From positions 2,294,001-2,358,000 of the forward strand of contig NZ_WSRO01000002.1 in the NCBI RefSeq assembly GCF_009769735.1: a stretch of 64,000 nucleotides of DNA, read 5' to 3'. Source of the stretch: Streptomyces sp. BA2. Lineage in GTDB: Bacteria; Actinomycetota; Actinomycetes; Streptomycetales; Streptomycetaceae. The position numbers and the translations under genes are program-made. The notes under the pieces were generated by a model. The model saw only the letters and a list, made by a program, of their open reading frames with translations. It did not search any database and was not told the DNA's origin. How positions within the stretch are numbered: the first letter of the stretch is position 1; the number at the start of each line of letters is the position of its first letter. Below, one piece after another: positions 33,794 through 42,531 of the stretch.

Positions 33794-34268
33794 CAAGCTG
33801 GACGTCATCCTGATGAAGGCGGGCCGCATGAAGATCCGCTACCCGGCGGAGGTCGTGGCGGACGACGGCACGGTGGTGACGGTCCGCGCACCGTGGGCGG
33901 CGGACGGGGTACGGGACTTCGGCTTCGTACGCTTCGAGCCGGGCGACGTCTTCACGGAGCACTACTGGCGCGACCGCTGGTATGCGGTGAAGGAGGTCCG
34001 CACCTCCACGGGCGCCCTGAAGGGCTGGTACTGCGACGTGACCCGCCCCGCGGTACGGGACGGCGCCACGCTGACGGTGGAGGATCTGGACCTGGACCTG
34101 TGGTGCTCGGCGGACGGCGGGACGATCATCCGCCTGGACGAGGACGAGTTCACCGAGAGCGGCCTCACCGAACGCGACCCCGCGGCCGCCGCGGCGGCTC
34201 TGTCCGCCCTGGACGAGCTGGAGCGCCTGGCACGCGGGGCAGGTTCCCTCTCCCCCGGCCCGCGCTAG
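33774..34268 (+). CDS. DUF402-family nucleoside phosphatase-like protein
   Basis: The 164-residue protein starts at an ATG preceded by GGAGGT within the end of the GNAT gene. The motifs DVFTEHYWRDRWYAVKEVRTSTGALKGWYCDVTRPA and VEDLDLDLWCSADG, then IIRLDEDEF, match the DUF402 barrel, in which charged residues bind divalent metal and hydrolyse nucleoside di- or triphosphates. The C-terminus adds a helix ALDELERLARG. The stop TAG shares the tetranucleotide CTAG with the stop of the convergent fusion gene. Confidence 0.85.
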   Translation: MSGPSADKLDVILMKAGRMKIRYPAEVVADDGTVVTVRAPWAADGVRDFGFVRFEPGDVFTEHYWRDRWYAVKEVRTSTGALKGWYCDVTRPAVRDGATLTVEDLDLDLWCSADGGTIIRLDEDEFTESGLTERDPAAAAAALSALDELERLARGAGSLSPGPR

Positions 34269-35635
34269 GAAGGTCCCCTGTCCCCGGTCCAGCCCGCGAC
34301 CACCAGCTCCACCTCGAACCCCGCCCCGTCCTCCAAGTAGGCCGCGCAGTGCTCCTCCCCTCCCGCGAACGGATGCCGCTCCGGGAAGAGCAGGGACCAC
34401 CCGTGCCCTGGAGCCTGGGCCACCAGCCGGTCCAGCTCCGCCGTGGTCCCGACGTGGAACGCCAGGTGGTTCAGTCCGGGCCGCAGCCGGTCATGCCCTC
34501 CGCCCCGCATGTCCGGCGAGTGCTCGAGCACCACGTACGTCGCACCCCTGCGCCAGCTACCGCCGCCCTCCCACCGCTGCTCACGGACATGTCCCAACTC
34601 GCCCAGGAGCCAGCCCCACGAAGCCTCCGCGGCGGCGAAGTCCGGTACCCAGAGCTCCACATGGTGCGCGCCCCGAGCAGGCGCGAGGACGGTCGCCCGC
34701 TCGGCCCTGCCCCTCTCGTACCGCACCGCATCCCCCTCCTCCTGCCAGTGCAGCACGAACCGCTCGCCCGTCCGCCATGCCTCAAGTGCCGCCCTGCAGT
34801 ACGCCACCATGTCGTCCGGCAGCGCGTCCGCCCTGTGCCAGCTCAGCTCGTCGCACTTGTCCGGCTCCGCGTTGCGGGGCTCGCCGCCCGCGCCGTACTC
34901 CGCCTCGAAGAACCAGCCGATGCGGGCCTCCTCGCCCGGGCCCCTGTGCTGGAGGACCAGTTCGGCGCTTACGTCGGCGGGGGTGAGGGTCAGGCCGATC
35001 TCCTCGTGGGCCTCTCGGATCACCGCCGTGCGGACGTCCTCGCCGGGCTCCACGTGGCCGGAGGGGAGGTTGAACAAGCCGTCCCCGTAACCGGTGTTGG
35101 CGCGGCGGGCAAGGAGCACCTCGTCTCCGCGGCGGAGGATGAGGTGGACGTCCACCACCTCCTTGTGACGGCTGGGTGCCGCGGGGAGGACCGCCACCAA
35201 CGCGTAGCGATCGTCCTCCACCCTCCTCCCCCACAGCCGCTCGTCGCCCGAGAGGCGTTCGGAGTGGAGATGTGCGGCCATCGGAGTCAGTGCGCTGATC
35301 AGGCGGGCCGCGGGGATACCGGACGGGTTTTCCGTGCCCCATACGCCCTCGATGAGGACCAGGCGGCCCCCTGGCCGCAGCAGCCCGCACCAGTGCCGCA
35401 GCGTCGCCTCCGGGTCCGGCAGCATCCACAGCACGTGCCGGGCCAGAATCACGTCGAAGCGGCGTCCCTCCACCGGAGGCGCGTCTGCGTCGCCGACCAG
35501 CACCTCCGTGACGCGGTGTCCTCCCTCCGCCGCGAGCAAGGAGAGGCTCCCGGTGCCGCAGCCCAGGCCAAGGACGTCGCCGGGGGTCTTCGGCAGCCAG
35601 TCCCGCAGGCGCTCCGCCCACGCGTCGATCGTCAT
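34265..35635 (-). CDS. Methyltransferase-NUDIX-VOC triple-domain fusion, methyltransferase shortened
   Basis: The 456-residue protein joins three folds. Residues 1 to about 150 are a SAM methyltransferase with VLGLGCGTGSLSLLAAEGG and ILARHVLWMLPDPEATLRHW, but motif I runs almost directly into GDADAPPVEGRRFDVI. The usual acidic ribose-binding loop and following helix (about 25-30 residues) are missing. Residues about 155-300 are a NUDIX hydrolase with a complete box (GHVEPGEDVRTAVI then REAHEEIGL). Residues about 315-450 are a VOC/glyoxalase domain (HHVELWVPDFAAAEASWGWL, LNHLAFHV, EVELV). The NUDIX and VOC domains look intact. The substrate is unknown. Confidence 0.85.
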   Translation of the reverse strand: MTIDAWAERLRDWLPKTPGDVLGLGCGTGSLSLLAAEGGHRVTEVLVGDADAPPVEGRRFDVILARHVLWMLPDPEATLRHWCGLLRPGGRLVLIEGVWGTENPSGIPAARLISALTPMAAHLHSERLSGDERLWGRRVEDDRYALVAVLPAAPSRHKEVVDVHLILRRGDEVLLARRANTGYGDGLFNLPSGHVEPGEDVRTAVIREAHEEIGLTLTPADVSAELVLQHRGPGEEARIGWFFEAEYGAGGEPRNAEPDKCDELSWHRADALPDDMVAYCRAALEAWRTGERFVLHWQEEGDAVRYERGRAERATVLAPARGAHHVELWVPDFAAAEASWGWLLGELGHVREQRWEGGGSWRRGATYVVLEHSPDMRGGGHDRLRPGLNHLAFHVGTTAELDRLVAQAPGHGWSLLFPERHPFAGGEEHCAAYLEDGAGFEVELVVAGWTGDRGPS

Positions 35636-35743
35636 CCGGCGATGGTGACACCCGCCACTGACAATCCACCTCGGATGAGAAACCCTCCCCGCAGAGGTCT
35701 ACAGACGTCCCACCTTGGACATCGGTAGTACAGGGAGGCAGCC

Positions 35744-35884
35744 ATGCGCCGTGTGACCGTGCACAAGACCGTCGGGAAGCCCACCAATCGGCAGATCCGG
35801 GAGAAGTACGACTCCGAGGAACGGCCTCGCGAGCGCCCCGAGGTCCGCAAGGACATCCAGCGGACCTGGTGGCCGGACGGGTGA
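35744..35884 (+). CDS. Small basic/acidic protein of 46 residues
   Basis: The ATG at 35744 has a strong GGGAGG five bases upstream, which is why I accept this short frame. The product begins MRRVTVHKTVGKPTNRQIRE, is rich in Arg, Lys and Glu, and ends DIQRTWWPDG. It is predicted disordered or a single helix and has no cysteine. I know no family. It stands alone between the fusion gene (divergent) and a GNAT gene (convergent). Confidence 0.55.
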   Translation: MRRVTVHKTVGKPTNRQIREKYDSEERPRERPEVRKDIQRTWWPDG

Positions 35885-35930
35885 GACCCCGGGGCGGGGT
35901 CCCGGGCGAGGTCCCGGGGCGAAGGAAGAG

Positions 35931-36386
35931 CTAGATCCTCTTCCGGTAGTGGTAGCGGTCGTACGGGCCGTCCACCCTGCGCTCCACCATCTCGTAGCCG
36001 TACCGAGGGTAGAGCTTCTGGTTCTCCCACATCATCGCGTTCGTGTAGAGCCGGACCTCGGGAAGGCCGAGTGACCGCGCCCGCTCGTCCACGAAAGCGA
36101 GCAGGCGGCGGCCCACCCCTTGGCCCGCCGCGTCGGGGTGGACCGCGATGCTGTCCAGGAACAGGTGGTCCTCGTACGGGACGAGGACCAGGACACCCAC
36201 CACCGGGTCCCCGGTGACGTACACCCGCCCCGCCGCCACCCCCGCCGCGTGATCCGCCTCCATGGGGACGGGCACGACACCGATGCGCTCGATGTAGGGG
36301 TGGTACGCCGCGTCCGTCACCGCCTTCACAGCAGGGACGTCGGCGGCGGTCGCGGGGCGGATGTCGTCGTTCGTGCCTTGGGTCAT
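35931..36386 (-). CDS. GNAT-family N-acetyltransferase
   Basis: The 151-residue single GNAT domain has the acetyl-CoA pocket [23 protein letters not shown] and the C-terminal [26 protein letters not shown]. It resembles small-molecule acetyltransferases of unknown substrate. Its ATG overlaps the TctA stop (TCAT/ATGA region 36383-36386), so it is the last gene of the tctCBA operon by coupling, although the function may be separate. Confidence 0.88.
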   Translation of the reverse strand: MTQGTNDDIRPATAADVPAVKAVTDAAYHPYIERIGVVPVPMEADHAAGVAAGRVYVTGDPVVGVLVLVPYEDHLFLDSIAVHPDAAGQGVGRRLLAFVDERARSLGLPEVRLYTNAMMWENQKLYPRYGYEMVERRVDGPYDRYHYRKRI

Positions 36387-37891
36387 GCCTTTACGTCTAC
36401 GTCAGTCCCCCTGCCCCGCACCAGCAGTTTCTTCAGGAGCGGCCAGAGAAGGATCAGCGCGATGATCACGTACACCGTGATCGAGAAGGGCGTGTCGACC
36501 AGACCGCTGACACTGCCGTCGCTGATCTGCAGGGCTCGGCGCAGCTGCTGCTCCGCGTTCGGGCCGAGGATGACGCCGATGACGGCGGGCAGGACGGGCA
36601 GTCCGTAGCGCCGCATGCCGAAGCCGATCAGGCCGATGATCAGGAGGATCACCAGGTCCAGGGCCTCGCCGCCGACCGCGTACGCGCCGACCGCCGCGAA
36701 GAAGAGAATGCCCGCGTAGAGGTAGGGCCTCGGGATGCGGAGCAGCTTCGCCCAGACGGGGGCCAGCGGCAGGTTCAGGGCCAGGAGCAGGACCATGCCC
36801 ACGAAGAGGGACGCGATCAGGCCCCAGACCAGGTCGGGTTCGCGCTCGAAGAGGAGCGGGCCCGGCTGGATCCCGTACTGCTGGAAGGCCGCGAGCATCA
36901 CTGCCGCCACCGCCGTCGTGGGCAGGCCCAGTGTCAGCATGGAGACGAGAGTGCCTGCCGCCGATGCCGATGACGCCGACTCGGGGCCCGCCACTCCCTC
37001 GATCGCTCCCTTGCCCCACTCGTCCTTGTGCTTGGACAGGCGCTTCTCGGTGACGTACGAGAGGAAGGTGGGGATCTCCGCGCCGCCCGCCGGGATCGCG
37101 CCGAAGGGGAAGCCGATGAGCGGGCCGCGCAGCCAGGACTTCCAGGTGCGCTTCACGTCTGCCTTGCCCAGCCAGGGGCGGCCGACCGGGATCGCCTCGC
37201 CGCTCGTGCGCCGCAGGTGGGCCGCGACCCACAGGGCCTCGCCGATCGCGAAGAGACCGACCGCGACGATCACCACGTCGATGCCGTCGGCGAGTTGGAG
37301 CGAGCCGAAGGTCAGACGCTGCTGCCCGGTCATCTGGTCGAGGCCGACCAGGCCGAGGGTGAGGCCGATGAGGAGCGAGGCGAGTCCTCGTACGCGCGAG
37401 GAGCCGAGCACCGACGTCACGGCGATGAACGCGAGGACCATGATGGCGAAGTAGTCGGGCGCGCCGATGTCGACGGCGAGCTCCGCGACGGTCGGCGCGA
37501 GCGCCACCAGGAGGATCGTGCCGATGATGCCGCCCGCGAAGTGCCCGATGGCGGCGGCCGCGAGGGCTTGCGCGCCCCGTCCGGCCTTCGCCATCGGGTT
37601 GCCCTCCATGGCGGCCACCACCGCCGCGCTCTCGCCCGGTGTGTTCAGCAGGATCGAGGTCGTCGAGCCGCCGAACATCGCCCCGTAGTAGATGCCCGCG
37701 AACATGATGAACGCGCCGGTCGGCTCCAGGCCGTACGTGACGGGCAGCAGCAGCGCCACCGCCATCGCGGGGCCGATGCCGGGCAGGACGCCGATCGCGG
37801 TGCCCAGGAGCACGCCGACGGCGGCCCAGAGCAGGTTCATGGGGGTGAGGGCCGTGCCGAAGCCGTCCATCAGGGAGTTGAAGGCGTTCAT
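36383..37891 (-). CDS. tctA: Tripartite tricarboxylate transporter large permease TctA
   Basis: The 502-residue protein has about 11-12 helices. Family blocks are [54 protein letters not shown], a hallmark of TctA, and [35 protein letters not shown]. It forms the membrane channel that takes citrate or other carboxylates from the TctC binding protein with TctB. The start is one base upstream of the TctB stop, so the genes are coupled. A GNAT gene overlaps its end. Confidence 0.95.
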   Translation of the reverse strand: MNAFNSLMDGFGTALTPMNLLWAAVGVLLGTAIGVLPGIGPAMAVALLLPVTYGLEPTGAFIMFAGIYYGAMFGGSTTSILLNTPGESAAVVAAMEGNPMAKAGRGAQALAAAAIGHFAGGIIGTILLVALAPTVAELAVDIGAPDYFAIMVLAFIAVTSVLGSSRVRGLASLLIGLTLGLVGLDQMTGQQRLTFGSLQLADGIDVVIVAVGLFAIGEALWVAAHLRRTSGEAIPVGRPWLGKADVKRTWKSWLRGPLIGFPFGAIPAGGAEIPTFLSYVTEKRLSKHKDEWGKGAIEGVAGPESASSASAAGTLVSMLTLGLPTTAVAAVMLAAFQQYGIQPGPLLFEREPDLVWGLIASLFVGMVLLLALNLPLAPVWAKLLRIPRPYLYAGILFFAAVGAYAVGGEALDLVILLIIGLIGFGMRRYGLPVLPAVIGVILGPNAEQQLRRALQISDGSVSGLVDTPFSITVYVIIALILLWPLLKKLLVRGRGTDVDVKA

Positions 37892-37892
37892 G

Positions 37893-38432
37893 TCACAGCA
37901 CTCCCATCAGCGGCCCGCCGGGCAGCGGCACCCCGAGCAGGTTGTTGAAGACGACGTACGTGATGAGGGAGAGCCCTGCCGCGATGAGCGGATCGCGGTC
38001 CAGGTGGCGGCTGCCGAGGGCGTACGCCGCGCCCCAGAAGAGCAGGGCGCCCGCGATGGGGAAGCCGAGCGGTTCGATGAGGACGGCGGCGCCGAGGAAG
38101 ACGCCGGCCAGGAGCAGTACGGTGCGCCAGTCGGCGGGTTCGGACAGGTCGATGTCCTCGCCGCCCTCGGCCTCGCCGCGGCCGCCGCGCAGGACGTCGA
38201 TCGCGAGGAGCACGGCGACGACCAGGAGTCCGATGCCCACGGCGATCGGGACCGTCTTGGGGCCGATCGGACCGCGCTGGGCGATCTCGACGTCCATGGT
38301 GAGCGCGTCGGTGAGGACGAGGACGCCGAGGGCCAACAGCATGAGGCTCACGCCGAGTTCGGAGTGCTCGCGCAGCCAGGCGCGGCGGCTGCTCCCGCTC
38401 TCCTCGGGCGGGTTCTCGGTGCTCGTCGTCAC
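37893..38432 (-). CDS. tctB: Tripartite tricarboxylate transporter small permease TctB
   Basis: The 179-residue protein has four helices ([76 protein letters not shown]) and the PIGPKTVP motif near the first loop, typical of TctB. It starts at a GTG overlapping the TctC stop (GTGA). It lies between TctC and TctA and completes the transporter membrane complex. Confidence 0.93.
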   Translation of the reverse strand: MTTSTENPPEESGSSRRAWLREHSELGVSLMLLALGVLVLTDALTMDVEIAQRGPIGPKTVPIAVGIGLLVVAVLLAIDVLRGGRGEAEGGEDIDLSEPADWRTVLLLAGVFLGAAVLIEPLGFPIAGALLFWGAAYALGSRHLDRDPLIAAGLSLITYVVFNNLLGVPLPGGPLMGVL

Positions 38433-39412
38433 AGTCCCAGCTCCTTCAGCACGGAGACCACGCTCTTGTCCTGTTCGGCCAGGAAGTCGCCGAACTTGTC
38501 GCCGGTGAGGAAGGCGTCGTCCCAGCCGTTGGTCTTGAGGGACTTGCGCCACTCCGGGGAGTCGTGCAGCTTCCTGACCAGGCCGGTGAGCTTCTTGCGT
38601 TCGGCGTCGGAGAGGCCGGGCGGGGCGACGATGCCGCGCCAGTTGGTGAAGTCCACGTCGTAGCCGGACTCCTTGAGGGTCGGCCCCTTGAGGCCGTCGA
38701 CGCGCTCGGGTCCGGTGACCGCGAGGAGGCGCAGCTCGCCCGACTTGATCTGGTCCAGGTACTCGCCGACGCCCGAGACGCCGAAGGCGACCTTCTTGCC
38801 GAGGATCGAGGCGAGGAGCTCGCCGCCGCCGTCGAAGGGAACGTAGTTGACCTTCTTCGGGGCGATCCCCGCGGCGCGGGCCATCAGCATCGGGGCGAGG
38901 TGGTCGGGGCCGCCGGGGGACGAACCGCCGCCGACGGGGAGCTTGCCCGGATTCTTCTTCCATGCCGCGACGAGCTGCTTGATGTCCTTGTACGGCGAGT
39001 CCTTGGCGACCACGACGACGTCCGGCTCTTCGGTGAGGCGGGCGATCGGGGTGGTGTCGGCGAGGGTCTTGGGCGAGTGGTTGGAGCGTGCGGCGCCCAC
39101 GACGCCGAGGCCCATGGACATGGCGAGCTTGCCGTTGCCGTGCTCGCCGACAAGGCGGCTGAGGCCGACGGTGCCGCCGGCGCCGGGCAGGTTGAACACC
39201 TCGATGTTGTGGGTGAGTCCGGCGTCCTCGGCGTTCTTCGCCGCGGTGCGGGCGGTGATGTCGTAGCCGCCGCCCGGGGTGTTGGGGACCATGAAGCGCA
39301 GGCCGGGGATCTGTGTGCCGGTCTCGGAGCCGCTGCCCGTGGAGAGCAGCGGCGGCCCTGCGAGCACGAGCAGCGCGGCCCCGAGCAGGGCAAGGGGTGT
39401 GCGCAGACGCAC
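38429..39412 (-). CDS. tctC: Tripartite tricarboxylate transporter binding protein TctC
   Basis: The protein is about 327 residues from a GTG at 39412, spaced five bases from AGGTGG. A signal (LALLGAALLVLAGPPLL) lacks a lipobox cysteine. The mature part has the Bug/TctC fold: IPGLRFMVPNTPGGGYDITART, FNLPGAGGTVGLSRL, GGSSPGGPDHLAPMLMARAAG, YVPFDGGGELLASILG and TNWRGIVAPPGLSDAE. It captures the carboxylate outside the cell. It is divergent from a response regulator across about 194 bases, which probably controls it. Confidence 0.93.
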   Translation of the reverse strand: MRLRTPLALLGAALLVLAGPPLLSTGSGSETGTQIPGLRFMVPNTPGGGYDITARTAAKNAEDAGLTHNIEVFNLPGAGGTVGLSRLVGEHGNGKLAMSMGLGVVGAARSNHSPKTLADTTPIARLTEEPDVVVVAKDSPYKDIKQLVAAWKKNPGKLPVGGGSSPGGPDHLAPMLMARAAGIAPKKVNYVPFDGGGELLASILGKKVAFGVSGVGEYLDQIKSGELRLLAVTGPERVDGLKGPTLKESGYDVDFTNWRGIVAPPGLSDAERKKLTGLVRKLHDSPEWRKSLKTNGWDDAFLTGDKFGDFLAEQDKSVVSVLKELGL

Positions 39413-39570
39413 GTGTGCCACCACCTGTCGGTACGTAGGAGTTTGTGAGCGGCCGGGCTCCCGTGGGGGGAGGGAACCCGGCCGCCATCCGCGGGGACGG
39501 GGAACCTGTGAGGTGGCCCACATGTTGCCTGCGCGTTAAGAAGCTGTCTCTCTTCCGGAATCAACGGACG

Positions 39571-39587
39571 TTGTGGTCGTTGTGGTC
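39571..39587 (+). promoter_or_regulatory. Direct repeats before the response regulator
   Basis: TTGTGGTC occurs twice, one base apart (39571-39578 and 39580-39587), about 20 bases before the response-regulator ATG and in the shared tct promoter region. A TAGCCT-like -10 lies about 8 bases before the ATG, so the transcript may be leaderless. The repeats could be the response-regulator binding site. Confidence 0.35.
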
Positions 39588-39606
39588 ACACCCATAGCCT
39601 GCGGCG

Positions 39607-40293
39607 ATGACAAGGGTGCTGGTCGTGGACGACGACTTCATGGTCGCCAAACTGCACAGCCGTTATGTGTCCGCGGTGGACGGGTTCTCGGTGGTGGGAG
39701 TGGCGCACAGCGGTACGGAGGCGCTGGCGGCGGTGGAGCGGCTGCGCCCCGATCTCGTACTCCTTGACATCTATCTGCCCGATATGGACGGCATCGCAGT
39801 GCTACGGGAGTTGCGGGCCGTGGAGGAGCGCGACCGGGACCGGCAGCCGCTGGACGCGCTGTTCATCACGGCCGCCCGGGACGCGGAGATCGTACGGGCG
39901 GCGCTGCGGGCCGGGGCCCTGCACTACCTGATCAAGCCGTTCAACCAGGCCGCGCTGCGCGAGCAGTTGCTGCACGTGGCGGCGTTGCGGGCCCGCCTGG
40001 ACGGCCTGGACGAGGCGCGCCAGGAGGACGTCGACCAGATCTTCGGCCCCCGCCCGCCCGGCTCCCGCGAATTCCCGAAGGGCCTGGCGGCCCACACCGC
40101 GGACCTGGTCGAGCAGACGCTGCGGGGCCACCCGGCCGGACTCTCCGCCTCGGAGTGCGCACAGGAGGGTGCCCTGTCCCGGGTCAGCGCGCGCCGCTAC
40201 CTGGAGTTCTTCGCGGACACGGGCCGGGTCGAGGTGACGCTGCGGTACGGGGGGACGGGGCGGCCGGAGCGGCGGTACCGGTGGGTGCGGTAG
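39607..40293 (+). CDS. CitB/DcuR-type response regulator for the tct operon
   Basis: The 228-residue protein has a receiver domain with acidic pocket VLVVDDDF, phosphorylation aspartate in LVLLDIYLPDMDGI, Thr/Ser in LFITAARD and lysine in LIKPF. The C-terminal winged helix-turn-helix (GLSASECAQEGALSRVSARRYLEFFADTGRVEV) is of the CitB type that regulates carboxylate uptake. No sensor kinase gene is adjacent, which is unusual for this family. It is divergent from tctCBA. Confidence 0.92.
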   Translation: MTRVLVVDDDFMVAKLHSRYVSAVDGFSVVGVAHSGTEALAAVERLRPDLVLLDIYLPDMDGIAVLRELRAVEERDRDRQPLDALFITAARDAEIVRAALRAGALHYLIKPFNQAALREQLLHVAALRARLDGLDEARQEDVDQIFGPRPPGSREFPKGLAAHTADLVEQTLRGHPAGLSASECAQEGALSRVSARRYLEFFADTGRVEVTLRYGGTGRPERRYRWVR

Positions 40294-40323
40294 GGGCCCC
40301 GGAGGGCCCACCATGAGCACGGG

Positions 40324-40971
40324 CTATGAGGCGTTGGCCAGCTCTTCGACCGCCTGGTCCACGAGGTGGGAGTCCGGGTAGGGGACCTTGCCCATGCCGA
40401 AGTCCTCCACGGTGTCGACCTTGAGCCGGCGTACGGCCTCGTGCAGGCGCCGCGGCAGACGGGCCGCGCGCGGCGCGACCGGTCGGCGCTGGTGCGGGGA
40501 GCGGGGGGCCGGCGGCTCGGCGAGGGTGATGGCCTGCTCGGCCCAGAAGGTGGCATCGCGGACCTCGCCCCGGCTGCGGTGGTAGAGGCTCAGGCACTGC
40601 GCGGCGACCGCGTTGCCGGCACCGGCGGAGAACTGCCACCAGAACTGGGCGCCTTCGCAGCAGCCGGCCAGGCTGAGCAGGCAGGCGAAGTACAGGGCGC
40701 CGTCGGGGTTGTCGGGCCCACGGCTCGCCAGCTGGGAGAGATGTCCGGCGGCTTCGGGGTGGTGCAGGACTTGGGCGGACACCGCGTCCAGGTGGAGTGT
40801 GGCCTGCTCGTGGACGGTGGGCATCTGGCCTGCCGGGCCGGGCGCGGCCCCGAACATCAGGTTCTGGGTGACGTCCCTGACGATCTCCTGCTTGAGGTCG
40901 TCGAGGTCGGCGTCGGTGAACACGTCGTCCATCGCAGCCTGGGCGAGGATGGTGTCGATGTGGCTCGGCAC
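40324..40971 (-). CDS. Uncharacterised protein downstream of the ECF-like sigma gene
   Basis: The 215-residue protein starts at a GTG with AAGGAG upstream, the site lying over the sigma gene stop. It is mainly helical, with DALYFACLLSLAGCCEGAQFWWQFSAGAGNAVAAQCLSLYHRSRGE-like text resembling tetratricopeptide/Sel1-like helices, and a basic region before VDTVEDFGMGKVPYPDSHLVDQAVEEL. No signal, no membrane segment. I do not recognise the family. Co-transcription with the sigma-like gene suggests it modulates that factor or its output. Confidence 0.7.
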   Translation of the reverse strand: MPSHIDTILAQAAMDDVFTDADLDDLKQEIVRDVTQNLMFGAAPGPAGQMPTVHEQATLHLDAVSAQVLHHPEAAGHLSQLASRGPDNPDGALYFACLLSLAGCCEGAQFWWQFSAGAGNAVAAQCLSLYHRSRGEVRDATFWAEQAITLAEPPAPRSPHQRRPVAPRAARLPRRLHEAVRRLKVDTVEDFGMGKVPYPDSHLVDQAVEELANAS

Positions 40972-40975
40972 GGTG

Positions 40976-41638
40976 TTACTCCTTCTCGTCGGCGGCTGGA
41001 TCGATCGACAGATCGAGTTTGATGGCCAGGCGCTGGCGCGCCAGGCGCCGGTGGTAGCGAACGGTATCAGCTTTGATGCCCATGATGTGGGCGATGCGCC
41101 GAGAGGGATAGCCCAGGACGTAGTGGAGCACGATGACGTCGTACTGGCGCTCGGGAAGGCCCGCTATCGCGGTGTAAAGGCCGAGGGCGGATTCCATCGC
41201 GGTGAACCGGTGACGCGCGGCCTCCAGGGTGGCGCGGGCGGTGTGCTGGAGGGCGGCGCTCTGTGCCACCTGGGACCGGGCGGGCCGCCCGGCCAGCCGC
41301 AGGTGGATCTCCACGCGCTGCTTGAGGAGCTTCCAGGCGTAGGCTTCCGGGCTCCCCTCCTTCTGTACGTTGCGCCAGTTCAGGGCGAGGTACCGGTAGC
41401 AGCGGCGCACTATGGTCTTGGCGGCGTCTTTGTCGCCGAGCATCGAGTGGGCGTAGCGCAGTTGGGGCTTGGCGTTGCGGGTGTAGCACGCTTCCAGGTC
41501 GGGGGGCATCTCGTAGGACATGCCGGTGAGGCTGTGCAGATCCGAGAACGGCGCGTGGTCCATGCCGGCCAGGGAGAAGACGGTGTCCTTGGGCCGCTCG
41601 GCGTCCTCGGACGGCACCGACGTGGTGTGGTCGCTCAT
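40976..41638 (-). CDS. ECF-like sigma factor / HTH protein
   Basis: The 220-residue protein has a divergent region 2 (LRYAHSMLGDKDAAKTIVRRCYRYLALNW, EGSPEAYAWKLLKQRVEIHL) and a clear region 4 (GLPERQYDVIVLHYVLGYPSRRIAHIMGIKADTVRYHRRLARQRLAI), as in ECF sigma factors. Its N-terminal 45 residues are extra. It starts at the ATG (41638) overlapping the upstream small gene stop (ATGA); a GTG one codon earlier is possible. The downstream uncharacterised protein starts five bases after its stop. It has no typical anti-sigma partner. Confidence 0.78.
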   Translation of the reverse strand: MSDHTTSVPSEDAERPKDTVFSLAGMDHAPFSDLHSLTGMSYEMPPDLEACYTRNAKPQLRYAHSMLGDKDAAKTIVRRCYRYLALNWRNVQKEGSPEAYAWKLLKQRVEIHLRLAGRPARSQVAQSAALQHTARATLEAARHRFTAMESALGLYTAIAGLPERQYDVIVLHYVLGYPSRRIAHIMGIKADTVRYHRRLARQRLAIKLDLSIDPAADEKE

Positions 41639-41838
41639 CACTGGGCCCCCTCGTCGCTCGGGGCCGGCAGCAGCTCGGCGGTGTCGGAGAGACGTTTCCC
41701 CTTGAGCAGTTCGGCGGCGCCCACGCGCACTCCGGCACGCAGCAGGCGGCGCGTCAGATGGCGTGCGTCAGGGGCGAAGACCCGCAGCGCGGTGACGACG
41801 ACCGTCGCGGCGAGAAGTTCGTCGAGGGTGAAGGTCAC
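41638..41838 (-). CDS. Small protein (66 aa) leading the sigma-like operon
   Basis: It starts at a GTG at 41838 after AGGA. The product begins MTFTLDELLAATVVVTALRVFAPDARHL and is a hydrophobic helix followed by a basic segment (LTRRLLRAGVRVGAAELLKGKRL) and an acidic tail. I know no family. Its stop overlaps the sigma-like gene start (ATGA). It might be a membrane-associated regulator of that sigma factor, but that is inference. Confidence 0.6.
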   Translation of the reverse strand: MTFTLDELLAATVVVTALRVFAPDARHLTRRLLRAGVRVGAAELLKGKRLSDTAELLPAPSDEGAQ

Positions 41839-42531
41839 TGTTCCTGTCCTTTGTCCTGCTGACGGCAGTCCGTCCTGCACCAGGTGCGGACCGCCGGAGA
41901 ACGTCGATGTCCTCAACCGCAGGATTTCGGATCGCCGGGGGCAAACGCGTATGCCAGAGGCAGCCAATTCTGGACGCAAAGTGACTTGGGAGTAACTGTG
42001 GGACAGAATTCACGTTCGAAGTGAACGACGGGTAACCGGCCGTCACTCTGAGTGCAGCCCTCTGGCCAGCGCAAACCTGCCCGCCGCACGACACCCGCAC
42101 GCGCGGCCCACGCCTCCCCCGGAGCCACTCACACGGACGCGCCGCGTTCAGAATCCGCCCCCAATGTGACTGACGTCACTCCACGATGTCCAACTCCGGT
42201 CGCTTACCGGCCTGTTGAGTCATCCGGAGTTGAAAGGCCTACAGCGGATCCCCATGGACTCCCCCGGACCGCCCGGTAGTTCACATACTGGTCAAACAGG
42301 GACTCCCAAGCGCCCAGCCTCAGCCCCCGGTTAGCCCTCCCTTAACCCCACCATAAAGATCGCCATCACCCCCTCCCAGCAGGCGAATTCGGGGATTTCA
42401 GCGGCTAGCTTTCTCGTCGCCGGGCCGGTTACGAACCGTCGGCGCCGCACGCATTCGGGGGGCGGCACCGGCCGTTCGCAACCGTCTCGTGTCCCCACCC
42501 CCCCCAGAACCGCCGCTGAGGAGAACCACTC
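41839..42531. other. Gene-free 693-base region between sigma operon and LPMO
   Basis: No convincing gene. It must hold the divergent promoters of the sigma-like operon and the LPMO gene. A GTGAC-TGAC-GTCAC dyad is at 42166-42179, and a small AT-richer patch lies near 42331-42360. The half sequence ACTGGTC at about 42287 resembles part of a DasR site but the other half is missing. Several short open frames here lack coding character. Confidence 0.6.

Noticed and set aside
42280..42300. Possible DasR-binding site upstream of the LPMO
   Set aside because: Only the half ACTGGTC is present; the other half does not match the consensus closely enough.
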